Part shown: in pieces, positions 46,792 to 55,430 of the stretch
Numbering within the stretch: position 1 is the stretch's first letter
Layout: each line of letters begins with the position of its first letter
Source: Longivirga sp036510975
GTDB lineage: Bacteria > Actinomycetota > Actinomycetes > S36-B12 > CAIYMF01
DNA length: 64,000 nucleotides
NCBI GenBank assembly: GCA_036510975.1
Contig: DATCCY010000073.1
Coordinates: forward strand, 56,806 to 120,805
Reading direction: 5' to 3'
Made by a program: the position numbers and the translations under genes
The notes under the pieces: model-generated
The model's input: only the letters and a program-made list of their open reading frames with translations
Told to the model about the DNA's origin: nothing
Database searches by the model: none

Positions 46792-46878
46792 GTCCCCAGT
46801 CTCGCGCGCGGTGGCTCCGGAGGGGCGAGGGCCTGCGCCCCGTCGATCCGCCGCGCCGGCAGCGGCGTCCCGACGCCG

Positions 46879-47721
46879 TCAGACCAGCTCGGACTCCGGT
46901 GCGCTCACCGCGGCCGGAGCCGGTGGGCGCTGCGGGCGCAGGTAGGCGGTGAGCGTGACGACGAGGTAGACGACCCAGACGGCCAGCTGCAGCCAGGTCG
47001 TGACGGGGTCGAAGTGGAAGAACCCGCCGAGAAGCGTGCCGACCGGACCGTTCTCGTCGATGGTCGCGCTGACGTCGAAGGCGTAGTTCGCGCCGCCGGG
47101 GAGCCAGCCCGCCTCCTGCAGGTCGCGCACGCCGTAGGCGAGGACACCGGCGGCGACGACGATCAGCAACGCGCCGGTCCAGGTGAAGAACGTCGCGAGG
47201 TTGAGGCGGAGGGCACCGCGATAGACCGCCCAGCCGATCAGGACCGCGGTGGCGATGCCCAGCAGGGCGCCCCCGAGGGCGGCCGCCGTACCCTCGCTGG
47301 CCGAGGTCGCGGCCCAGAGGAAGAGCGCGGTCTCGAGGCCCTCGCGCAGCACCGCGACGAGCGCGACCAGGCCGAGCGCCATGCCGCCCGAGAGCAGCGC
47401 CCTGTCGAGGCGGCCGTGCAGCTCGCCGCGCATCTCGCGCGCCGTACGCCGCATCCAGAACACCATCCAGGTGACCAGCCCGACGGCGATCACCGACATC
47501 GTCCCCGCGAAGGCGTGCTCGGCCTGGTCGGACAGCGAGCGCGACGTCGCGGTGAGCACGGCACCGAACCCCAGGGACAGGGCGATCGCGATACCCGTGC
47601 CGGCCCAGATCGCGCCGAGACGGCTGCGCTGGCCCGCCTTGACCACGTAGGCCACGAGGATGCCGACCACGAGCGAGGCCTCGAGCCCCTCTCGCAGACC
47701 GATCAGGTAGTTCGCGAACAT
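46879..47721 (-). CDS. efeU: FTR1-family iron permease
   Basis: The protein has 280 residues and seven hydrophobic segments. YLIGLREGLEASLVVGILVA and VAVLREGLETALFLWAATSA are the two REGLE iron-coordinating motifs of FTR1/EfeU. In the EfeUOB system ferric iron formed by partner proteins passes through this channel; efeO and efeB are not in this window. The C-terminus is Pro/Ala-rich. A DtxR/IdeR-type box (47738-47754) lies just upstream, indicating iron repression. Confidence 0.93.
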   Translation of the reverse strand: MFANYLIGLREGLEASLVVGILVAYVVKAGQRSRLGAIWAGTGIAIALSLGFGAVLTATSRSLSDQAEHAFAGTMSVIAVGLVTWMVFWMRRTAREMRGELHGRLDRALLSGGMALGLVALVAVLREGLETALFLWAATSASEGTAAALGGALLGIATAVLIGWAVYRGALRLNLATFFTWTGALLIVVAAGVLAYGVRDLQEAGWLPGGANYAFDVSATIDENGPVGTLLGGFFHFDPVTTWLQLAVWVVYLVVTLTAYLRPQRPPAPAAVSAPESELV

Positions 47722-47737
47722 GTGTTCTCCCGTCGAA

Positions 47738-47754
47738 GTTAGGGTTACCTAACC
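47738..47754 (-). promoter_or_regulatory. DtxR/IdeR-type iron box before efeU
   Basis: The sequence reads GGTTAGGTAACCCTAAC on the minus strand. TTAGG-N4-CCTAA is kept on either strand, matching the 14-base core of the IdeR consensus. It lies 17 bases from the efeU start and overlaps the TAA of the RNase D gene (47745-47747), so the regulator would bind at the promoter within the end of that gene. Confidence 0.75.
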
Positions 47755-49070
47755 ACGGCGTCGATCGTCGTTTCAACACGGGCGGCTGTGTCCTGCGCCA
47801 CGGACTCCGCCGTCGCCGACAGCGCCTCCACCAGGCCGGGCGCCACCAGGGCCACCTGCCAGGGCCGTGCGCCGCCGGAGCGCAGGGCGGCCCCGATGGT
47901 CTCGACGTCGAGCACCGCGGGCGGCGACCACGCGAGGCGACGCACGAGATCGGGCGACACGAGGTTCTCGACCGGCATCCGGTGCCGCTCGGCGAGCTCC
48001 GCCAACGTCGAGCGCGCGACCGTCAGCCGGGCTGCGGCCTCGGGGTCGCGCTCCGGCCAGGCCCGCGGTGGTGGCGGGCCGTCGGAGGGGAGCGACGAGG
48101 GCGGGAGCTCGGACTCGGGGAGCGCCAGGGCGGTCGTGACGGCGGCCTGCCAGTCGGCGAGGTGACGGCGCGCCCCCCGGCCCTGGAACGCCGGCAGCGT
48201 GCTGAGCGCGGGCGGCTCCACGCCGACCGCCGCGGTCGCGGCTGCCACGATCGCGGAGTCGGGCAGGACGCGGCCCGGCGACGTGTCGCGCCGACGGGCG
48301 ATCTCATCGCGCCGGTACCACAGCGACCGGACCACGGCGAGCTGCCGCGGGCGGCGGATCTTGTGCATGCCGGAGGTACGCCGCCACGGATCGACCCGCG
48401 GCGTCGCGGGCGGCGCGTCGCGGGCGGCGTCGAACTCCTCGAAGGCCCAGTCGAGCTTGCCGGCCTCCTCGAGCTCGGCCTCGAGGGCGTCGCGCAGCTC
48501 GACGAGCAGCTCGACGTCGAGGGCGGCGTAGCGCAGCCACGGCTCGGGCAGCGGGCGCGTCGACCAGTCGGCCGCCGAGTGTTCCTTGGCCAGCGAGTGG
48601 CCGAGGACCTCCTCGAGCAGGCTCGAGAGCCCGACCCGCGCGTGGCCGAGGAGCCGACCGGCCAGCTCGGTGTCGAACAGGATCGACGGCGCGAGGCCGA
48701 TCTCGCGCAGGCACGGGAGGTCCTGGCTGGCCGCGTGCAGGATCCACTCGGTGCCCTCGAGCGCGTCGGCGAGAACGGTGAGGTCGGGGACGGCGGTGGG
48801 GTCGATCAGGTGCGTGCCGCTGCCCTCGCGGCGCAGCTGGACGAGATAGGCGCGCTGCCCGTAGCGGTAGCCGGAGGCGCGTTCGGCATCGATGGCCACC
48901 GGACCGGTCCCGCCGGCGATGGCCGCGGCCGCCTCACGCAGCGCCTCGGGCGTCTCGACGACGGCGGGAACTCCCTCGCGCGGGGCGAGCAGCGGCGTCG
49001 CGGTGCTGACCGGTGCGTCGTCGTCGCCGGGGTCGGCGGACGTCGTCTCCGGGGTCGCGGCGTCCGTCAC
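47745..49070 (-). CDS. rnd: Ribonuclease D-like 3'-5' exonuclease
   Basis: The protein has 441 residues. The DEDDy exonuclease domain (about 45-215) shows AIDAERASGYRYGQRAYLVQ (first Asp-Glu), LHAASQDLPCL, FDTELAGRLLGHARVGLSSL and LRYAALDVELLVEL (Tyr and last Asp). HRDC domains follow, near 230-300 (RRTSGMHKIRRPRQLAVVRS). It trims RNA 3' ends. Equivalent to Rv2681. I chose the GTG in EHVTDAATPETTS, because upstream sequence is Ala/Pro-rich and unlike the family. Confidence 0.88.
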   Translation of the reverse strand: MTDAATPETTSADPGDDDAPVSTATPLLAPREGVPAVVETPEALREAAAAIAGGTGPVAIDAERASGYRYGQRAYLVQLRREGSGTHLIDPTAVPDLTVLADALEGTEWILHAASQDLPCLREIGLAPSILFDTELAGRLLGHARVGLSSLLEEVLGHSLAKEHSAADWSTRPLPEPWLRYAALDVELLVELRDALEAELEEAGKLDWAFEEFDAARDAPPATPRVDPWRRTSGMHKIRRPRQLAVVRSLWYRRDEIARRRDTSPGRVLPDSAIVAAATAAVGVEPPALSTLPAFQGRGARRHLADWQAAVTTALALPESELPPSSLPSDGPPPPRAWPERDPEAAARLTVARSTLAELAERHRMPVENLVSPDLVRRLAWSPPAVLDVETIGAALRSGGARPWQVALVAPGLVEALSATAESVAQDTAARVETTIDAVVR

Positions 49071-49170
49071 GTGCTCAGGATAGGGACCCGCCGAGCCGGG
49101 GGACGATTCCTGGCGGCGCTGGCCGGTCCGGGTGCGTCGCCCGACGGCGGCCAGCTGGCCGCCGGTCGGC

Positions 49171-49797
49171 TCAGCGGACGAGCCCGGCACGCATCGCGTG
49201 CGCCACCATCTCGGCGCGGTCGCCGGTTCCGACCTTGCGGGCGATCCGCGCCAGGTGGCTCTTCACCGTGAGGGCGGAGAGCCCGAGTGCGTCGCCGATC
49301 TCCTTGTTGGAGCGTCCCTCGGAGACAAGCTGGAGCACCTCGACCTCACGGGAGGACAGCTCGTCCGGCGACGCGCCGCGAGGACGCAGGCGCGTCACGG
49401 GCGAGGGGCTCAGGGCGGCGGCCACGGTCTCCTCGGGGGTCACGATGTAGCAGCGGATGTGCGCGTTGATCGCGGCGCGCACGGCGTACGGGTCGTCGCG
49501 GACGGTCAGCAGGACGACGCGGCGCCAGCCGAGCTTGTTGAGGTCGGCGAGCAGCGGGAGGGCGGGGCCGTCGGCGAGCCCGCCGTCGACGACGACGAGG
49601 TCCCGGGGACCGTCGTAGTGGGCGCGGACGCGGGCCTCGGCGCCGCTGGCGGCCTCGACGACGTCGCGTGCTCCGAGCAGCCGCAGGCGACTGACCAGCG
49701 CCTGGCGGCGGGTCGCCGACTCCGCGACGACCAGTGCCGTGAAGCGAGCCCTCGGCAGCGGTACGACCGCTGACGGGCGCTCTACCAGTGCGACCAC
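49171..49797 (-). CDS. LuxR-family response regulator with atypical receiver
   Basis: The protein has 208 residues. The C-terminal LuxR helix-turn-helix is clear (LSSREVEVLQLVSEGRSNKE, IGDALGLSALTVKSHLARIA). The receiver-like N-terminus has VVVDGGLADG where the phosphorylated Asp would lie, and an LLTV strand, but the first acidic pair is reduced to a single Glu (VVAES) and the conserved Lys is Thr-Pro (YIVTPE). It may act without phosphorylation. No sensor kinase is near. GTG start; 242 bases of promoter DNA lie upstream. Confidence 0.83.
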   Translation of the reverse strand: MVALVERPSAVVPLPRARFTALVVAESATRRQALVSRLRLLGARDVVEAASGAEARVRAHYDGPRDLVVVDGGLADGPALPLLADLNKLGWRRVVLLTVRDDPYAVRAAINAHIRCYIVTPEETVAAALSPSPVTRLRPRGASPDELSSREVEVLQLVSEGRSNKEIGDALGLSALTVKSHLARIARKVGTGDRAEMVAHAMRAGLVR

Positions 49798-50039
49798 GGG
49801 TTGCCTCCCGGCATCGTCGTGCCGGACTCCGTCATGTCCGGCCTACGAGTGCGTATCGGCCGGGTGGGGGGAGGTCTTGACCGCTGCGTAAACGGCAATT
49901 GGCGCGCTGCGCGACACGATCGGGTGAACTTCACCGGGTCCGGAGCGCCGCCCGAGGCGCGCGAGCACGGAGCGTCAGCGCTCGCCCGCCGCGGCGTTGA
50001 CGGGTTCGACCTCGAGGTGGCGCGGTGGCCGCGCCGCTC
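49798..50039. other. Intergenic region upstream of the LuxR regulator
   Basis: This 242-base stretch has no credible gene. The part at 49885-49930 (GTAAACGGCAATTGGC, then TGAACTTCACCGGGTC) is A/T-richer than the surroundings and is the likely promoter region for the minus-strand regulator. I see no clear operator or terminator. Confidence 0.4.
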
Positions 50040-50639
50040 TCAGCGGCGACGCGGAAGGGGCAGCGCAGCGACGCCGGGCGGCAGTGGCGGCAGCCCGGCG
50101 ACCTGGGCGAGGACGTCGGTCCAGGCGCGCAGGTGGGCGCCCAGGTCGGTGCTCGTGGGCGTCCAGGAGGCCCGGATCTCGACGTCGCCCGAGGGCGAAC
50201 GGTCCGAGATCGCGCCGAAGGACTCCGACGCGGTGCGGGTGACGGTGCCGGACTCGGCCCGGAACCCGGCACCGCGCTCGTCGAGGGCCTCGACGAGCCA
50301 CGACCAGCCGACCTCGGTGAGCATGGGGTCCTGCGCGATGTCGAGCTCGACCGTGCCCTTGGCGAAGGTCACCACGCGGAAGTCGCCGTCCCAGGGCTCC
50401 TGCCCCTCCGGGTCGTGCAGGAGCACGAACCGGCCGCTGGCGGCCTCCTCGTCGTCGAGCACGACCTCGGCCTGCAGGGCTGCGGCGTAGGGCGAGAGCC
50501 GCTGGGGCGCGGGGGTCTCCTCGAGGACCACCTCGGGCCGGACCAGCACGCCGCGGATGCTCGCGAGGGCCTCGGCGAACTCGCGCGGGACGGCCGCGGC
50601 CGCGGGGTCGGCCCCGGGGTCGCGCCGTCGACTGGTCAC
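50040..50639 (-). CDS. DUF3000 family protein
   Basis: The protein has 199 residues. PREFAEALASIRGVLVRPEV, RLSPYAAALQAEVVLDDEEA, ASGRFVLLHDPEGQEPWDGD and FGAISDRSPSGDVEIRASWT are blocks of DUF3000, an actinobacterial family equivalent to Rv2680 and always beside rnd and hemE. It is a soluble alpha/beta protein. Function unknown. GTG start; 125 bases lie before the divergent hemE. Confidence 0.85.
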   Translation of the reverse strand: MTSRRRDPGADPAAAAVPREFAEALASIRGVLVRPEVVLEETPAPQRLSPYAAALQAEVVLDDEEAASGRFVLLHDPEGQEPWDGDFRVVTFAKGTVELDIAQDPMLTEVGWSWLVEALDERGAGFRAESGTVTRTASESFGAISDRSPSGDVEIRASWTPTSTDLGAHLRAWTDVLAQVAGLPPLPPGVAALPLPRRR

Positions 50640-50764
50640 GAGCCGAGGGTAGGTCGGCGACGGGTCGCGGACGTGGAGGTGGCGCGGGTCACGGCGAGTC
50701 GCGCACGCGCCGGGGGCGGTTGCCCGGATTCGACGCCCGTGCGGCCCGGTGCGACGATCTCGCG

Positions 50765-51874
50765 GTGACCGAGCAGCCCCCGAACCGCACGCACGACGCC
50801 ACCGAGTCCCCGGTCCTGCCGGACTCGCACCCGCTGCGTACGGGTCGCACGTCCTCCGCGCCGCTCGTGCTCACCGCGCGCCGCCGGCCGGTCCCGCACA
50901 CCCCGGTCTGGTTCATGCGCCAGGCGGGCCGGTCGCTGCCGGAGTACCGCAAGCTCCGCGAGGGCGTCCCCATGCTCGAGTCATGCTTCCGCACCGACTT
51001 GATCGTGGAGATCACGATGCAGCCGGTGCGTCGGCTCGGCGTCGACGCCGCCATCTTCTTCAGCGACATCGTGGTGCCGCTCAAGGCCATCGGGGTGGAC
51101 CTCGACATCGTGCCGGGTGTGGGACCCGTGGTGGCCGAGCCGTTCCGCACGATGGCCGACGTCGACCGGCTGCGCGACCTCACCACCGACGACGTTGCGC
51201 CCGTGCTCGCCGCCGTCACAGCGCTGACCGACGAGCTCGGCGGCACGCCGCTCATCGGGTTCGCCGGGGCGCCGTTCACGCTGGCCTCCTACCTCGTCGA
51301 GGGCGGGCCGAGCAAGGACCACGTACGCACGAAGTCGCTCATGTACGGCGCGCCCGAGGTGTGGCACGCGCTGCTGGAGAGGCTCTCGCACGTGGCGGGC
51401 CAGTTCCTGCGTCAGCAGGTGCTCGCCGGCGCCAGCGCGGTGCAGCTGTTCGACTCGTGGGTCGGGACGCTGCCCTCCCGCGACTACCGCGAGTACGTCC
51501 AGCCGCACTCGGCGCGTGCGCTGGCGGCGGTCGAGGACCTCGGCGTACCCAGGATCCACTTCGGGGTCGGGACCGGCGAGCTGCTGGCCGACATGCGCGA
51601 CGCCGGTGCTGACGTCGTCGGCGTCGACTTCAGGGTGCCGCTCTCGGAGGCGTCGCGTCGGGTCGGCCCCGGCCACGCGCTGCAGGGCAACCTCGACCCC
51701 GCGTGCCTGTTCGCCGGACCCGATGCGGTCGACGCGCGTGTGCGCCAGGTGCTGTCCGACGCCGAGGGTCTCCCGGGCCACATCTTCAACCTCGGTCACG
51801 GCGTGCTGCCCTCGACCGACCCGGACGTCCTGGCCCGCGTGGTCGACCTCGTGCACGAGACGACCGCCCGCTAG
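50765..51874 (+). CDS. hemE: Uroporphyrinogen decarboxylase
   Basis: The protein has 369 residues. PVWFMRQAGRSLPEYRKLRE is the N-terminal signature with the catalytic Arg, FFSDIVVPLKAIG follows with the Asp, and GFAGAPFTLASYLVEGG and NLGHGVLPSTDPD are family blocks. It removes four acetate carboxyls from uroporphyrinogen III to give coproporphyrinogen III, the substrate of cgoX below. GTG start. A DUF4349 lipoprotein on the opposite strand interrupts the hem series. Confidence 0.95.
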   Translation: MTEQPPNRTHDATESPVLPDSHPLRTGRTSSAPLVLTARRRPVPHTPVWFMRQAGRSLPEYRKLREGVPMLESCFRTDLIVEITMQPVRRLGVDAAIFFSDIVVPLKAIGVDLDIVPGVGPVVAEPFRTMADVDRLRDLTTDDVAPVLAAVTALTDELGGTPLIGFAGAPFTLASYLVEGGPSKDHVRTKSLMYGAPEVWHALLERLSHVAGQFLRQQVLAGASAVQLFDSWVGTLPSRDYREYVQPHSARALAAVEDLGVPRIHFGVGTGELLADMRDAGADVVGVDFRVPLSEASRRVGPGHALQGNLDPACLFAGPDAVDARVRQVLSDAEGLPGHIFNLGHGVLPSTDPDVLARVVDLVHETTAR

Positions 51875-51911
51875 CTGGAGCGAGCGGTTCCGCCTCCTCG
51901 GGGCAGGGTGG

Positions 51912-52949
51912 TCAGCCCGCCTGGTCCACGACGTCGGGCGAGGTACGCCGACGCCGCACGACGGCCGCGCCGATCAGTGCGGCGGGCACGAGCACGATGA
52001 GCCACGGGACCAGCGCCCCGACCACGGTGAGGGTGCCTGCGGTGAAGGTCGTGAAGGAGTCCCAGCCGGCCTTGAGCCCGGCCACGAACCCGGTCTCGTC
52101 GGTCGCGGGCGTCGGCGCCGGGGCCGACGATCCGAGGAGCCGGACCGTCACCGTGGCCTGGGCCGTCTGGTCGGCGAGGGCGCGCTGACGGGCCTCGATC
52201 GCCTCGAGGTCGCTCTGGCGGCGGCTGAGCTCGCCCTCGAGCGCGACGACGTCACCGATCTTCGTGGCCTGCGCCATGAGAGCCCTGATCCGGGCCAGCG
52301 ACGCCTGCGCGTTGCGCACCCGGGCCTCGACGTCGGCGACGTCGGCCGTCACGTCCTCGCTCGTCCTGGTCGCGGAGACCGCGGTGCCGAGCTTCGCGAC
52401 GTCGGCGAGGAGGGCGTCGACCTCGGAGTTGGCCACCCTCAGCGTGGTGGTCGAGGAGGCGTACGACGTCGGGCAGCCGGTGCTCGGGCACGACCGCGTG
52501 CCGTCGGGGTTGGTTTGGACGTCCGGTGAGACCGTGGTCGACCCAGCCGAGGTGGACTGGCTCGCGATCGTCGCGGAGTGCCCGGTCGCCAGGGTGCCGA
52601 GTGCGGCCGTGGCCTTGAGGACGTCGCCGACCTGGATCGCGACGTCGGCGTGCACGACGATCGAGCGGTCGGAGATCACTGCGAGCGGAGCACCGACCTG
52701 GCTGCCGCTCGTGGTCGACGACCCGTCCTTGGTCTCGATGGAGGGAGCCGCGCTGGAGCCCGTCCCCGCTCCGTCCACGGCAGAGCCCAGCGCGGCCGAC
52801 GACGCGGAACCGGCCGACGAGCTCGAGGCGCCGCCGGAGCAGCCGGCGATCGCCAGCAGCGTGAGAGCGGCTCCTGCAGCCACCAGGCCATGGCGGCGGC
52901 CGCCAGTGCGCGGGCGACGGGCGGGCGGGGTCCGGACGGGAACGGTCAC
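51912..52949 (-). CDS. DUF4349 lipoprotein
   Basis: The protein has 345 residues. The signal ends LTLLAIAGCSGG (lipobox I-A-G-C), then a Ser/Gly-rich tether. The extracytoplasmic domain begins DRSIVVHADVAIQVGDVLKA, includes TTLRVANSEVDALLADVAKL, then a coiled coil (VADVEARVRNAQASLARIRA and LEGELSRRQSDLEAIEARQR). One C-terminal membrane helix (VVGALVPWLIVLVPAALIGA) and an RRRR tail follow. This is DUF4349, with membrane anchors at both ends. Function unknown. GTG starts behind GAGGAG. It sits inside the haem cluster. Confidence 0.87.
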   Translation of the reverse strand: MTVPVRTPPARRPRTGGRRHGLVAAGAALTLLAIAGCSGGASSSSAGSASSAALGSAVDGAGTGSSAAPSIETKDGSSTTSGSQVGAPLAVISDRSIVVHADVAIQVGDVLKATAALGTLATGHSATIASQSTSAGSTTVSPDVQTNPDGTRSCPSTGCPTSYASSTTTLRVANSEVDALLADVAKLGTAVSATRTSEDVTADVADVEARVRNAQASLARIRALMAQATKIGDVVALEGELSRRQSDLEAIEARQRALADQTAQATVTVRLLGSSAPAPTPATDETGFVAGLKAGWDSFTTFTAGTLTVVGALVPWLIVLVPAALIGAAVVRRRRTSPDVVDQAG

Positions 52950-53079
52950 GGCTCCTCCTCGACGGACGGCGAGCCCAGGCTCGCCCGGTGTCGTCGCTGT
53001 GACGGGACCGGCGGTCCGTCCGTTCCGCGGTCGAGGTCTCGAATCAGCGGCGGTCCCGGCGAGGTGGCAAGGTGTGCGC

Positions 53080-54549
53080 GTGACGCGAGACCGACAGGGC
53101 GACGGGCGACCGCGCGTCGTCGTCGTGGGTGGCGGGATCTCGGGGCTCGTCGCTGCCTGGCGGATCTGCCGGGCGCGCCACGACGTCGACGTCACCGTGC
53201 TCGAGTCCGCGTCCTGGCTCGGCGGGAAGCTGCGGGTCGGTCAGATAGAGGGGATCGCGGTCGACGACGGCGCCGAGTCGGTCCTCGCGACCCGGCCGGA
53301 GGCGGTCGATCTGATCCGGGACGTCGGACTCGGTGGCGACCTGGTCCACCCGACCTCGGCCGCACCCCGGTTGGTGATCGACGGCGACCTCGTGCCGCTG
53401 CCGACCGGTCTGGTGATGGGTGTGCCGACCGACCTCTCGACGCTGGCCCGGTCCGGCGTCCTGTCGCCGCAGGCGCTCGCTCGCCTGCCCCTCGACCACG
53501 TGCTGCCCGCCACGCCGATGGGCGAGGACATCTCCATCGGCGAGTACGTCGGACGGCGCCTCGGCCCGCAGGTGGTCGACCGGCTCGTCTCGCCCCTCCT
53601 CATGGGCGTCTACGCCGACCGTGCCGTCAACGTGTCGATGCGTGCCGCGGCACCCGCACTGTTCGAGGCCTGCCGGCACGAGCGCTCGGTGCTCAAGGCC
53701 GCGCTCGAGGTGCGTGCGGCGTCGCACCCGGCCGACGGGATCCGACGCCCCGTCTTCGCCGGCATCCGCGGCGGCCTCGGCCGGCTGCCCCTCGCCCTGG
53801 TCGAGCGGTTGCGCGCCGTCGGCGCCACCGTCGAGACCGGCGCGACCGTGCGCGAGCTGCGCCGCCGGGGCAGCGGCTGGGACGTCGTCGTCGGACCCAC
53901 GAGCGGCACGCGGGTGGTCGCGGCCGACGCGGTGGTCCTCGCGGTCCCGGCCGCTGCAGCGGCCAGGCTCCTGCGCGGGCACTGCCTGCAGGCCGAGACC
54001 GAGCTCTCCGAGATGGAGGCGACGTCGGTCGCCGTCGTGACGCTGCTCTACCGCGCGGACGACCTCCCCGGCGGCGACCTGCCCGAAGGCTCGGGCTACC
54101 TCGTCCCGCCGTCGGAGGGTCGCCCCGTGAAGGCCGCCACGTTCGCGTCGCACAAGTGGCAGTGGGTCGCCGACGAGTGCGTCGGACCGGGCTTCGTGGC
54201 CGTGCGGGCGTCCCTCGGCCACGCGGACGACGTCGAGAGCCTGCAGCGCGACGACGCCGACCTCGTGCCGCTCGCGGCCGGCGACCTCGCGTTCGTCGCA
54301 CGGCTGGGCCGGGCGACGCCGGTCGCCTCGCGGGTCTCACGGTGGGGCGGCGGCCTGCCGCGTTACGCCGTGGGCCACGTGGACCGTGCGGCGCTGATCA
54401 CCGAGGCGGTCGACGACGTGCCCGGGCTCGTCGTGTGCGGCGCGGCGTTCGACGGCGTGGGCATCCCGGCGTGCATCGCCCGGGCCGAGCAGGTCGCGAC
54501 CCGGGTGGCTCAGCGTCTCGGGTCCGACGGACAATGGCGCCATGGCTGA
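53080..54549 (+). CDS. cgoX: Coproporphyrinogen III oxidase (HemY/HemG type)
   Basis: The protein has 489 residues. RVVVVGGGISGLVAAWRICR is the FAD Rossmann motif and VTVLESASWLGGKLR the following strand. GVYADRAVNVSMRAAAPALF, PVFAGIRGGLGRLPLALVER and the C-terminal GLVVCGAAFDGVGIPACIAR are hallmarks of the HemY family. In actinobacteria it makes coproporphyrin III, the CpfC substrate. GTG at 53080, with another GTG six bases upstream. Overlaps chdC by eight bases. Older symbols hemY, hemG. Confidence 0.92.
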   Translation: MTRDRQGDGRPRVVVVGGGISGLVAAWRICRARHDVDVTVLESASWLGGKLRVGQIEGIAVDDGAESVLATRPEAVDLIRDVGLGGDLVHPTSAAPRLVIDGDLVPLPTGLVMGVPTDLSTLARSGVLSPQALARLPLDHVLPATPMGEDISIGEYVGRRLGPQVVDRLVSPLLMGVYADRAVNVSMRAAAPALFEACRHERSVLKAALEVRAASHPADGIRRPVFAGIRGGLGRLPLALVERLRAVGATVETGATVRELRRRGSGWDVVVGPTSGTRVVAADAVVLAVPAAAAARLLRGHCLQAETELSEMEATSVAVVTLLYRADDLPGGDLPEGSGYLVPPSEGRPVKAATFASHKWQWVADECVGPGFVAVRASLGHADDVESLQRDDADLVPLAAGDLAFVARLGRATPVASRVSRWGGGLPRYAVGHVDRAALITEAVDDVPGLVVCGAAFDGVGIPACIARAEQVATRVAQRLGSDGQWRHG

Positions 54550-55288
54550 GCAGACGACGTCGGGCACGACCTCCGCGGGTCCGGGCAAGCGGCCGCAGCA
54601 GGGCAAGGTCGCGAAGGAGATCAACGACCAGATCCGCTACACCACCTGGTCGGTGTTCAAGGCCGTCGCTCCGCTCGGCGACCGTGACCGGGCCGCCGTC
54701 GTCCGCGAGGTGGAGGAGCTCGTCGAGCAGCTGGCCGCCAAGGACGTCGTCATCCGTGGCTGGTACGACGTCGCCGCGCTGCGCGCCGACGCCGACGTCG
54801 TCCTCTGGATGCACGCGGCGTCGAGCGACGCCCTGCAGGACGCCTACCACCGGGTCCGGCGTACGGCGCTGGGCGGCGTGCTCGAGCCGGTGTGGTCGCA
54901 GATGGCGCTGCACCGCCCCGCGGAGTTCAACAAGTCGCACGTGCCGGCCTTCCTCGCCGAGGAGGAGGCTCGGGCCTACGTCTGCATCTACCCCTTCGTG
55001 CGGTCCTACGAGTGGTACCTGCTGCCCGACGAGGAGCGGCGCGAGCTGCTCGTGGAGCATGGCCAGATGGGTCGTGACTTCCCGGACGTGCGCGCGAACA
55101 CCGTGGCGTCGTTCGCCCTCGGCGACTACGAGTGGATCCTCGCCTTCGAGGCCGACGAGCTGCACCGCATCGTGGACCTCATGCGCCACCTCCGCGGCTC
55201 CCGAGCCCGCCTGCACGTCCGCGAGGAGATCCCCTTCTACACCGGCCGCCGCCGCCCCGTAGCCGACCTCGTCGCCGACCTGACCTGA
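54542..55288 (+). CDS. chdC: Coproheme decarboxylase (HemQ)
   Basis: The protein has 248 residues of chlorite-dismutase fold. After a flexible Gly/Ser start, YTTWSVFKAVAP begins the domain. YPFVRSYEWYLLP contains the tyrosines used in catalysis, EHGQMGRDF holds the proximal region and FALGDYEWILAFEADELHRI closes it. It decarboxylates coproheme to haem b with H2O2, the last step. The ATG lies eight bases inside cgoX, so the two are translated together. Older name hemQ. Confidence 0.94.
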   Translation: MAEQTTSGTTSAGPGKRPQQGKVAKEINDQIRYTTWSVFKAVAPLGDRDRAAVVREVEELVEQLAAKDVVIRGWYDVAALRADADVVLWMHAASSDALQDAYHRVRRTALGGVLEPVWSQMALHRPAEFNKSHVPAFLAEEEARAYVCIYPFVRSYEWYLLPDEERRELLVEHGQMGRDFPDVRANTVASFALGDYEWILAFEADELHRIVDLMRHLRGSRARLHVREEIPFYTGRRRPVADLVADLT

Positions 55289-55310
55289 CCGCCCCCGGCC
55301 TCCTACACCT

Positions 55311-55343
55311 GGTCGTGATCGTCCCCTAGGGACGATCACGACC
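55311..55343. terminator. Perfect hairpin after chdC
   Basis: GGTCGTGATCGTCCC-CTA-GGGACGATCACGACC is a perfect 15-bp stem with a 3-base loop, 22 bases after the chdC stop. It ends the haem operon before the next gene. Confidence 0.85.
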
Positions 55344-55430
55344 GGCGGTCTTGCGCGCAGACGTCCACAACTCGCGATCTTGACCGTGTTCGGGGTGCGA
55401 CGCGGGACGATCCGCGGCGATGATCGGACG

